Source of the DNA: Scatosoma sp045643825 | GTDB taxonomy: Bacteria; Bacillota; Clostridia; Christensenellales; Borkfalkiaceae | DNA length: 41,162 nt | Assembly: GCA_045643825.1 (NCBI GenBank) | Contig: JAZRFV010000050.1 | Coordinates: 1-41,162, forward strand | Direction of reading: 5' to 3' | Part shown: positions 7,280 through 14,726 of the stretch, piece after piece | How the letters are laid out: each line of letters opens with the position of its first letter | How positions within the stretch are numbered: the stretch's first letter is position 1 | The notes under the pieces: model-generated | The model's input: the letters and a program-made list of their open reading frames with translations, nothing else | What the model was told of the DNA's origin: nothing | The model's database searches: none | Made by a program: the position numbers and the translations under genes

Positions 7280-9583
7280 CTAATTAATACAATGCCCGCA
7301 AGGCGTGTATCCTGACGTGCTTGTGATATAAACTCTATTTGAAGCTGATGGCAAATAGCTACACGTGGAAACGTGGTAAACCTTTGAAGTTGCGTTAGCG
7401 ACATAGGTTATTCCCGTACCATAATTCTTTAAGCAACGTCCACAGGGCGTATATCCTGCGATATTGATAATCCACCAATAGTTGTACATTACGTTTTGCT
7501 TTGATGCGGCAGGAAGGTTGCCACAAGTGGGAAGGTGGAACACCTTTGTTTCCGTGTTTCCAATAAATATATCGGATGTGGTTGTGCCAGCCGAAGAAGA
7601 ACCGCTAGAAGATGATCCACTCGAAGACGAACCTCCAGAAGTAGAGCCACTTGAAGATGCCCCACCATTCGAAGATAAGCCCGAGCCACTACCGGTCGTA
7701 TCAGCGCTTCCATTGGGTAAGTAAAGCGTATTTCCATCGGTAGAGAATTTAACATCACCGTTTTTATCGGTACGGTATACCGTAGTACCTACAGCTGAAA
7801 GTCTACTCAGCGCTTCGGACGTGGGATGACCATAGGTGTTACTACCTACACAGATTACACTGTATTCTGGTTTCACTTTATTAAGGAATGCGGTGGTGCT
7901 TGAGTATTTGCTTCCGTGGTGACCAACTTTTAAAACGTCACATTTGAGGTCATACCCCGAAGAAATGAGGCTCGGTTCGGCTACCTGACCAACATCACCC
8001 GTGAAAAGGAATTTGAAACTGCCGTATTCAAGCATTACAACGATGGAGGAGTTGTTCGAGTCACCTGAAACAACTTGTGAATAAATAACGGTAAGCGTTA
8101 AATAACCGTATGTATATACCATGCCTGCATTGGGCGTTTTGGCGGTTAAGCCTTCACTTGCAATTGCGGATATGAAGTTTTTATACGCGGCGCTTGTCTT
8201 GCTTGTATCTTTCGAAATCCAAACTTGTTCCACAACATAGTCTTTGAAAACCTGCGTAAGACCTCCGCAATGGTCGGCATCGGGGTGGGTATTGATAACT
8301 AGTTCGAGGTCATCAACCTTTTGGCTCTTAAGATACGATGAAACGGTTGACCCATAACTTGCCGTACCCGCGTCGATAAGAATGTCGCAATTTTCAACCT
8401 GAATGAGCATGCTATCACCTTGTCCAACGTTGATGTAGCTTACGTAAAGTGTTGGTGCGGTTACGGGCGTTGAGGCATCGAGCTTATCCCCTTCGGTAGC
8501 CCCACAGGTTGTACAAGTTTTAGGCGCTTCGGTGGTCGCATCTTTCCAAGTATGCCCGAGCGCATCGATATAATCGGATATGTAAGTGTCGTCGCACGTA
8601 CTGCAAACATAGGTTGTATAACCCATATTCAAGCAATCGGGGGCAGTTGCGGTTGTATTATAATCGTGTCCCAAGGAGGAAACCTTGTTTCCTACGTAAA
8701 AATCGCCACAAACGGAACAGGTATAGGTTGTATACCCCTCATTCGTGCAAGTAGGTACAACTACAACTGAAGTATAACTATGACCAAGAGCATCTACATT
8801 ATCCGAGTTATAGGAGTCGCCACAAACGGAGCAGGTATAGGTTGTATACCCCTCATTCGTGCAAGTAGGTACGACTACAACTGAAGTATAACTATGACCA
8901 AGAGCATCTACATTATCCGAGTTATAGGAGTCGCCACAAACGGAGCAGGTGTAAGTTGTATAACCGTTGGTTGTACAAGTAGGTTTTGTTACCACAGACT
9001 CATACAAATGCCCAAGCATTGCAACTTTATCCGCAACGTACGTATCGCCACATTCACAGGTATAGGTTGTGTACCCTTCCTTCTCACATGTGGGTGGCGT
9101 AACGACCGCCGTGTACTTATGTTCCCCCTCAGGTTGATTACCTTCAGGCTTTTCCTCTTCGGGGTTTTCCTCGGGTTGATTGCCTTCAGGCTTTTCTCCT
9201 TCGGGGTTTTCCACTTCAGGTTGATTGCCTTCAGGCTTTTCCTCTTCGGGGTTTTCCTCGGGTTGATTGCTTTCAGGCTTTTCTCCTTCGGGGTTTTCCT
9301 CGGGTTGATTGCCTTCAGGCTTTTCTCCTTCGGGGGTTTCCACTTCAGGTTGATTGCCTTCAGGCTTTTCCTCTTCGGGGTTTTCCTCGGGTTGATTGCT
9401 TTCGGATTGACTTTCCTCGGATTCCTCACTCTTATCCTCGGAAGACTCCGACTCGGTAGAGAAAGATTCCACGCTCTCCAAAACAGAAGATTGACCGGGT
9501 AAAGTCTCCTTACGTCCATCGGTAGCACTACACCCCGTAAAAAGCACGGTAACACTAAAAATCAGTGCGATTAGTTTTTTCAT
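7280..9583 (-). CDS. secreted lipoprotein with ComEC/Rec2-like metallo-beta-lactamase domain and repeat modules
   Basis: The protein has about 767 residues in five parts. (1) Signal peptide with lipobox FTGC, lipid-modified Cys18. (2) A stalk rich in Glu, Pro and Asn, about 55-155, made of 14-15 residue units such as NQPEENPEEEKPEG. (3) Five units of about 38 residues with the core GYTTYTCSVCGDSY. (4) A ComEC-type metallo-beta-lactamase domain, about 375-650, with THPDADHCGG, FTGDVG, LKVGHHGS and YGHPTSEAL. (5) A Ser/Gly linker and two C-terminal Cys/His units, both with GYTPCG. The ComEC domain is a predicted nuclease or phosphodiesterase that would act outside the membrane; the end units resemble Ada-type metal-binding domains attached to extracellular nucleases. 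The ATG at 9583 follows GGAG by 7 nt; an in-frame GTG at 9589 is too close. No other competence gene is near. Confidence 0.85.
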   Translation of the reverse strand: MKKLIALIFSVTVLFTGCSATDGRKETLPGQSSVLESVESFSTESESSEDKSEESEESQSESNQPEENPEEEKPEGNQPEVETPEGEKPEGNQPEENPEGEKPESNQPEENPEEEKPEGNQPEVENPEGEKPEGNQPEENPEEEKPEGNQPEGEHKYTAVVTPPTCEKEGYTTYTCECGDTYVADKVAMLGHLYESVVTKPTCTTNGYTTYTCSVCGDSYNSDNVDALGHSYTSVVVVPTCTNEGYTTYTCSVCGDSYNSDNVDALGHSYTSVVVVPTCTNEGYTTYTCSVCGDFYVGNKVSSLGHDYNTTATAPDCLNMGYTTYVCSTCDDTYISDYIDALGHTWKDATTEAPKTCTTCGATEGDKLDASTPVTAPTLYVSYINVGQGDSMLIQVENCDILIDAGTASYGSTVSSYLKSQKVDDLELVINTHPDADHCGGLTQVFKDYVVEQVWISKDTSKTSAAYKNFISAIASEGLTAKTPNAGMVYTYGYLTLTVIYSQVVSGDSNNSSIVVMLEYGSFKFLFTGDVGQVAEPSLISSGYDLKCDVLKVGHHGSKYSSTTAFLNKVKPEYSVICVGSNTYGHPTSEALSRLSAVGTTVYRTDKNGDVKFSTDGNTLYLPNGSADTTGSGSGLSSNGGASSSGSTSGGSSSSGSSSSGSSSAGTTTSDIFIGNTETKVFHLPTCGNLPAASKQNVMYNYWWIINIAGYTPCGRCLKNYGTGITYVANATSKVYHVSTCSYLPSASNRVYITSTSGYTPCGHCIN
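8704..8931 (-). repeat. tandem 114-bp coding repeat in the lipoprotein gene
   Basis: Two nearly identical 114-bp units (8704-8817 and 8818-8931) encode the 38-residue Cys/Tyr module; a third, diverged unit follows from 8932. The near identity points to a recent duplication. Confidence 0.9.
9122..9408 (-). repeat. short-period repeat encoding the Glu/Pro stalk
   Basis: About six units of 42-45 bp encode NQPEENPEEEKPEG-like blocks. The 15-residue variants (VETPEGE, VENPEGE) recur every third unit, so there is a higher-order repeat as well. Copy number is likely to vary between strains. Confidence 0.88.
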
Positions 9584-9614
9584 TTTCACGCTCCGTCTTT
9601 ATTGATTTTCCTCT

Positions 9615-9643
9615 ATTATACCATATCCACGATACTTTCGCAA
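9615..9643 (-). promoter_or_regulatory. sigmaA-type promoter for the metallo-beta-lactamase lipoprotein
   Basis: On the minus strand TTGCGA (9638-9643), a 17-bp spacer and TATAAT (9615-9620), about 30 nt upstream of the start. Confidence 0.8.
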
Positions 9644-9750
9644 GCATAACACGAGTATTTGTAAAAATCTTTACAAGTCCTATGAAAATGTCCAACACGT
9701 TATAAAGCAATAGCAATTAAATCAATCTTATACCCCATATTATCTATAAC

Positions 9751-9780
9751 AAAAAAGCGACTCTATCGAGCCGCTTTTTA
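9751..9780 (-). terminator. terminator after the ABC transporter gene
   Basis: An AAAAGCG...CGCTTTT stem, extended by CTC/GAG with a bulge, has A/T tracts on both sides. It lies 46 nt after the stop at 9826 and before the neighbouring promoter. Confidence 0.75.
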
Positions 9781-9825
9781 TTTGCTTTCCAATATATAAT
9801 TATCACTACTATCCAAGTACCGTCT

Positions 9826-12657
9826 TTAACGAATTAACTCGACGGGCTTTTTCTTGGAAATTTTAATAATCGGCAAAACAGAAGAGATGACCGACGTCAA
9901 TAAGCTCAAAACGAAAAGGATTATCACTTGTTTCCACTCAAAAATTACGAAAGCGACGGGAATATTCATTGTCCCCATAATATACGCATTCACAAGCTCA
10001 CACCCAAGCACGCACAGCATATTTGCCAACGCACCATTGATTAAGCCTATCAGTAAACTCTCAAACAAAAACGTCGATAAGATATCTTTGCCACCTGCAC
10101 CAAGTGCCCTTAAAATACCTACGCTATGACGCTTGCTGGCGATACTGGCGCTGATATAGTTATACAGCATAAAGATTGAAAATCCTGCAAGAGCCAACGA
10201 TAAATACAAGAATAAATCCGCTGCTTGACGAATCATAGGCTCATTCTCTTGGATTATCGTCAATACCTCATTTTGATACCACGTAAACGAAACCCCCGTT
10301 TCGCTTGTCAAATATTGCACAATTTTATCCGCGCCTTGTTGCAAGCTTTGCTGTGAAAAAAGCACTTGCTTATAATCCCCTTGCTCGGGATAAATCGACA
10401 ATGCACACATCAAAGAAGAATTTATCATTAGCTTGAATTCAGACGCCGATGACGTATTATTCCCGTCCACACCGAAATAGAAGCCGACGATTTTTACTTG
10501 CTTTGAAACGGTTTCATCCTCCTTCGAGGAAATGGTAGCCGTAAAAGGCCCAATCTCCGTCTTATCTAAAATCTGCAAAGCCTCGTTAAACCCCGCATAA
10601 ACGGTATCCATGCTTCCATTTTCAAATTTCCGAAAGATCGAACGAACGCTTTCTTTATCCGTCTCATCGTAAAGCTTATCGATTTCGCCTTTGAACACAG
10701 CCTCAAGATTTAAGCAATTTACCAAAACCTCATCATCCGCAAGCACAATCTTCCCGTCCGCAGGGTACTCTCCACTAAATAAAAGGATATTTTTTTCGTC
10801 GTAGTCTTCGCTATTATACACATAATCCGTTAAAGGCTTTTTAACGGCAACATTGCTTACCGAAAACATACGATCCGTATCACCTGCGTAAAAAATATCC
10901 GCCGAATTCGTCTTTTGATTTACAGCACGTCTAAATCCATCTGCAACAAACAAACACTTTTGCGCGCCCGAATTAATGAATACATTATAATCATCGAACA
11001 AAGAATTCAGTTTATCGTTGCGCGGCGCAGAATATTTAATCGGATCGTATTTACTGGGGATTTCCCCACAGTCGATGAGCCCGATTATCGTATATTTCTG
11101 GTCACCAATGGAAATGGTATGTCCCAGCAAAGCCTCCGCACTCTCGACATATTCGCCATCAATCGGCCTACCATTCAAATAATAAATAATAGAATCGGCA
11201 AGATATGTAGAAATTGCCACCGTTTGCAGCGATTCCTCTACCACTCGCCCTTCATCGTCTAACTGAAGGCGAGGATATTCCCCTGCCACAACCGAATAAT
11301 CAAAATCTCTGAAGGTCCCGTCCGCATTAATTTCTTTAAGATCGTCAAATTCAATAAAACCGTTAATCGAATTGCTGTAATATCGTTTTCCAACAAGCAA
11401 CCCCGTTTCAGTCAACTCTCCGATTGCTTGGGTATAGGATACATACCCCGTAAGATTATCTCGAAAATCAAAGATCCCTTTTACCGTTCCACCCGTTTCC
11501 TGCGCCAAATTTTTCAACGCATCGTCGGAAATCTTTAGATTATACTCCTCCTCCAAGCTGTTTTGTCCAATATAGTCGACCGTGGCAACCATCGTAGAGG
11601 GCGTTTCGTGTAAACGATTAAGCAGCCCCTTTCGCACAGTAAAATTCGCAACGGCACTAAACAACCCAAAGGCCGCAAACGCAAACGCGGAAATCAAAAC
11701 GGTAATCAGCAAGCGCACAGGCTTTGCTCTCACCGATTTCCACCCTAAATGCGCCGACGTTTTTAACTTCATACTACTCTTTTTAAAGGCAATCGGTTGA
11801 GTATTTTCCGTAATCACCTCACCTGTCTTCGCTTTGTCTCGGAACCATAATCTTTCGGTTAGATCAATGCGCTTTCGTTCTTTGACCGCCTTCGCCAAAA
11901 GCTCTTTCTCATCAAAGGACAAGTCCGCACCCTCTTTGACAATCACGGCATCCTCTCGCTCGCTAATGTTGGCATGCAGCTCCTTTTCCTTAAAGCTAAC
12001 GTCCTCCACAACCTTACCATCTACCAGACGAATGATACGATCCGCATACTTTTCCGCAAATTCATTGTCATGTGAAACAACGATCACAAGCTTGTCCTTC
12101 GACAGTCTTTTCAAGGTATCAAACACCTGCGTACCCGTTGCACTATCAAGTGCACCCGTCGGCTCGTCCGCCATAATAATATGAGGGGATTTCACGAGCG
12201 CCCGTGCAATCGCCACACGTTGACGTTGCCCACCCGAAAGCTCGGAGGGTTTGCGGTTTCGCAAGCTCTCAATTTCAAACTCCTTTAATAACCCGTCAAC
12301 CTTTTCTTCATCTGTGGGCACACCTTGCAGTTCCATGGCGATTTTGATATTGTATTCCACCGTATATTCCGACAACAGGTTGTATTCTTGAAAAATAAAC
12401 CCAACCACCGTATTACGATAGCTATCATATTCCTTCGCGGAAAAAGCAGAAAACTTCTTGTCTTGGATGAAAATTTCCCCTTCGTCAACCCCATCCAAAC
12501 CGCCTATAATGTTTAAAAGCGTCGTTTTACCACTCCCGCTTTTACCCAAAATAAAAATCAATCCCGACGAAGGAAACGTCAAGGAAACACCATCCAATGC
12601 ATTGACCGTGCCCGCTTTTGTATGATAAAATTTTCTAACGTTTTTTAATTCTAACAC
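9826..12657 (-). CDS. MacB-like ABC transporter, ATPase fused to FtsX-type permease
   Basis: A single 943-residue chain carries an N-terminal ATPase (about 1-230: Walker A GKSGSGKT at 38-45, LSGGQRQRVA, MADEPTGALD) and a C-terminal MacB/FtsX permease. The permease has one helix near 305-330, a long extracytoplasmic domain (about 330-800), and three helices in the last 130 residues, ending KISKKKPVELIR. MacB-type proteins work by mechanotransmission rather than by passing substrate through the membrane; known roles are export of peptides or toxins, antibiotic defence and lipoprotein release. The order ATPase-then-permease in one polypeptide is the MacB layout. No two-component system or BceS-like partner lies beside it, so the substrate is open. 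The start is GTG at 12657, behind a weak GGGGAAAAA site. Confidence 0.88.
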   Translation of the reverse strand: MLELKNVRKFYHTKAGTVNALDGVSLTFPSSGLIFILGKSGSGKTTLLNIIGGLDGVDEGEIFIQDKKFSAFSAKEYDSYRNTVVGFIFQEYNLLSEYTVEYNIKIAMELQGVPTDEEKVDGLLKEFEIESLRNRKPSELSGGQRQRVAIARALVKSPHIIMADEPTGALDSATGTQVFDTLKRLSKDKLVIVVSHDNEFAEKYADRIIRLVDGKVVEDVSFKEKELHANISEREDAVIVKEGADLSFDEKELLAKAVKERKRIDLTERLWFRDKAKTGEVITENTQPIAFKKSSMKLKTSAHLGWKSVRAKPVRLLITVLISAFAFAAFGLFSAVANFTVRKGLLNRLHETPSTMVATVDYIGQNSLEEEYNLKISDDALKNLAQETGGTVKGIFDFRDNLTGYVSYTQAIGELTETGLLVGKRYYSNSINGFIEFDDLKEINADGTFRDFDYSVVAGEYPRLQLDDEGRVVEESLQTVAISTYLADSIIYYLNGRPIDGEYVESAEALLGHTISIGDQKYTIIGLIDCGEIPSKYDPIKYSAPRNDKLNSLFDDYNVFINSGAQKCLFVADGFRRAVNQKTNSADIFYAGDTDRMFSVSNVAVKKPLTDYVYNSEDYDEKNILLFSGEYPADGKIVLADDEVLVNCLNLEAVFKGEIDKLYDETDKESVRSIFRKFENGSMDTVYAGFNEALQILDKTEIGPFTATISSKEDETVSKQVKIVGFYFGVDGNNTSSASEFKLMINSSLMCALSIYPEQGDYKQVLFSQQSLQQGADKIVQYLTSETGVSFTWYQNEVLTIIQENEPMIRQAADLFLYLSLALAGFSIFMLYNYISASIASKRHSVGILRALGAGGKDILSTFLFESLLIGLINGALANMLCVLGCELVNAYIMGTMNIPVAFVIFEWKQVIILFVLSLLTSVISSVLPIIKISKKKPVELIR

Positions 12658-12730
12658 TTTTTCCCCGCTTGCTCATCCGATAGCGTTTCTTTTGTTCTTT
12701 CATAAAATTGAGCGAATGCTACCGAATAAT

Positions 12731-12760
12731 ATTATATCATACCCCCATAACGGAATGCAA
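12731..12760 (-). promoter_or_regulatory. sigmaA-type promoter for the ABC transporter
   Basis: Minus strand TTGCAT (12755-12760), an 18-bp spacer and TATAAT (12731-12736). Confidence 0.72.
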
Positions 12761-12810
12761 TAAAAAAATGAACATTTCATGTCGAATTATTCGTATTAAA
12801 TAATGTAAAG

Positions 12811-12850
12811 AAGAAAAATCCACCACAGGCTTTCCGCCTATGATGGATTT
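12811..12850 (-). terminator. terminator after the metallophosphoesterase gene
   Basis: On the minus strand an AAATCCA...TGGATTT stem with a TAGGC/GCCTG upper part is followed by TTTTTCTT. Confidence 0.8.
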
Positions 12851-12874
12851 ATCTATTAAAGTGTCTTTATTAAA

Positions 12875-13975
12875 TTACTTATCGTATTTCGCAAAAAGAG
12901 CGTTCAAAAATCCTACCGTCGGCATAGGACCGCAGGGGCAAAGCGTTTGGATAGTCCGCACGGAGAATTCCTCATCGATAAGCGTGATCAACATCCCGCC
13001 CAAATGATAAGGAAGGTGATAATCGTACTGCCCCGTTTTAAGCCCAAACGTCCACGCCACGTCTTTATAGGAAATGCTGTAACAAGCTTTATGGATATGC
13101 CCTACGAACACACCGTTGATGTTGTTCCCCTTCAAAAAGTCGTAAAAATTTTCCGTAGGGATCGTTCTATACACCTCGTAGCAAAGCCCAAAATCGTTAT
13201 CCTTCGCAGGCATATCCACACCGATGATGTAGAAATCTTCGTTCCCCTTTCGATACCCCTTGGCAATTTCCGCCTCCTTAAAGCAATCGACAGGGATGTG
13301 GAACGCCGCAAAAGCAGGGATTTCCTTCTTTTGAGCCGCACGAATGCGAGCGGTATTGTCCGCCACCATTTCCATTTGATCAGGGTAAATCCCCTCTATT
13401 TTTACAACGGAAGGATCGTTACAGCTGCAACACCCGTTGGAGTCCAACATATGTAACACACGGATCAATGTGTCCCCTATTGCCACACCGACCGTGTAAT
13501 TGCTGTTCCCCGAAACCGTACCACGCTTGAAAAGGCAGTATTCACACTTTTCAAACTGTTCGCATTGCCACGCCACACCCATGGCGGTTTCGTTGTCGTG
13601 GTTACCAAACACGGGCGCCCAAGGGATTTGGAAAGAATCCATCATCTCACAAATATAGCGGAAGGTGGTGCCTGCATCGTCAAAGGAGCCGTATACGATG
13701 TCACCTGTGAGAATAATTAAATCGGGGCGGGCTTGCGTAACCAAGGATCTAACGTGGTTACCGCACATCGAGTCAAATTTATCGCTCCCCCAAGCGGCAA
13801 CCTCGTCAATGCGAAGTCTATCAGGGTAGCGGCGTTGCTCCGCATCAATGATTTGCATATCGGTGATTTGCAGGATATTGACAGGCTTTCCCTTTCTATT
13901 TTCGGGCAATTGTACAACAAAATCACACCCGTCAAAGGGGGTATTTTTCAATTCACGTAAAATGGTGGTAGACAT
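12875..13975 (-). CDS. calcineurin-like metallophosphoesterase
   Basis: The product is about 366 residues and has the two-metal phosphoesterase motif set: ITDMQI (D-x-Q variant of D-x-H) near residue 34, LILTGDIVYG, FGNHDNETAMG, AFHIPVD and GHIHKACY. This layout is close to the Icc/YfcE-like and purple-acid-phosphatase-like groups, which cleave phosphomono- or diesters; the substrate is not known. No signal peptide is visible, so it is probably cytoplasmic. The frame is open to a TTG at 14068, but a perfect promoter -10 box covers that position. The ATG at 13975, which follows GGAGG by 11 nt, is the real start. Confidence 0.85.
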   Translation of the reverse strand: MSTTILRELKNTPFDGCDFVVQLPENRKGKPVNILQITDMQIIDAEQRRYPDRLRIDEVAAWGSDKFDSMCGNHVRSLVTQARPDLIILTGDIVYGSFDDAGTTFRYICEMMDSFQIPWAPVFGNHDNETAMGVAWQCEQFEKCEYCLFKRGTVSGNSNYTVGVAIGDTLIRVLHMLDSNGCCSCNDPSVVKIEGIYPDQMEMVADNTARIRAAQKKEIPAFAAFHIPVDCFKEAEIAKGYRKGNEDFYIIGVDMPAKDNDFGLCYEVYRTIPTENFYDFLKGNNINGVFVGHIHKACYSISYKDVAWTFGLKTGQYDYHLPYHLGGMLITLIDEEFSVRTIQTLCPCGPMPTVGFLNALFAKYDK

Positions 13976-14067
13976 ATAGGAAAAATCCTCCAAAAATGTT
14001 TGTTTGGCCGCATAATTACTGGTTTTCGAGTTTGTAAAACCGAGTAATTGACGGGAATAGTATACCA

Positions 14068-14096
14068 ATTATAGCAGATAAATTATGCGATGTCAA
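14068..14096 (-). promoter_or_regulatory. consensus sigmaA promoter for the metallophosphoesterase
   Basis: Minus strand TTGACA (14091-14096), a 17-bp spacer and TATAAT (14068-14073). Both boxes are perfect. This site rules out the upstream TTG start. Confidence 0.88.
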
Positions 14097-14173
14097 TGCT
14101 GTAAAAAATATTCCCATGCAATTATGAAAAACGAAAAATATTATAAATACTTTGAAAAAGTGGGCAAAAATAG

Positions 14174-14202
14174 TTGACAAAAAGTAAAAAAAATTCTATA
14201 CT
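14174..14202 (+). promoter_or_regulatory. strong promoter for tRNA-Arg
   Basis: TTGACA (14174-14179), a 17-bp A-rich spacer and TATACT (14197-14202), about 45 nt upstream of the tRNA. Confidence 0.85.
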
Positions 14203-14247
14203 ATATAAGCGCTTTGATGAAGAAGCCGTTTAGATTGAATTAAATAT

Positions 14248-14324
<77 letters not shown>

Positions 14325-14359
14325 GCAAAACCCACAGCGATAAGGCTGTGGGTTTTTGC
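14325..14359 (+). terminator. rho-independent terminator after tRNA-Arg
   Basis: GCAAAACCCACAGC pairs with GCTGTGGGTTTTTGC around a 6-nt loop, with five T inside the 3' arm and further T downstream. Confidence 0.85.
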
Positions 14360-14616
14360 TTGGTGCAAGAGGTTCGAACTCCTATGTAACAAGGAAGCCG
14401 TTTCACGGAACGGAAGGACGAGCTGCCCGTTAAGCAAAGCATTGATAATGCTTTGTAGGGGCGGAAAATGCAAGCATTTTCTTTGGCTCGCCAAGATAAG
14501 TGAGCGCATAAGTCCGCGCGAACGGTGACCGAGCGCAAAGCAAACCGCACTTTGCGCGAGAAAGGAGTTCGAACCTCCCCCCTGCGCCTTGCGCGCAGTA
14601 GCTCTTACGGTGCACC
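14360..14616. repeat. hairpin-rich segment built from tRNA-Arg-like fragments
   Basis: The segment lies between the tRNA terminator and the next promoter and contains no credible gene. It holds an inverted T-arm copy (AGAGGTTCGAACTCCT, 14368-14383), an anticodon-arm-like piece (ACGGAACGGAAGG near 14405), a second forward T-arm-like piece (GGAGTTCGAACCTCC near 14565) and a 15-bp exact copy of the tRNA 3' end (CTCTTACGGTGCACC, 14602-14616; original at 14309-14323). Between them are several perfect small hairpins, such as GAAAATG/CATTTTC and GCGCAAAG/CTTTGCGC. The core GTGACCGAG also occurs in the dispersed repeats of the shell locus. Confidence 0.65.
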
Positions 14617-14665
14617 CTATCCCCCACAAAAATACAAACTTTTTATATAAAATATAAAAACACTA

Positions 14666-14694
14666 TTGACGATTCCACGAAAAAGTGGTAAAAT
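14666..14694 (+). promoter_or_regulatory. sigmaA-type promoter for the collagen-like/LRR lipoprotein and rsmH
   Basis: TTGACG (14666-14671), a 17-bp spacer and TAAAAT (14689-14694), about 30 nt before the start. Confidence 0.75.
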
Positions 14695-14726
14695 ATTGCC
14701 GATACCTTAACGATAGGGAGGCTTTT

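Noticed and set aside
8894..9502. A hydrophobic plus-strand frame with FRLFSFGVF repeats
   Set aside because: It is the complement of the Glu/Pro stalk repeat; the hydrophobicity follows from reading the repeat backwards.
13976..14068. Extended N-terminus of the metallophosphoesterase from a TTG at 14068
   Set aside because: A consensus -10 box covers the TTG, so transcription begins downstream of it; the ATG at 13975 has GGAGG.
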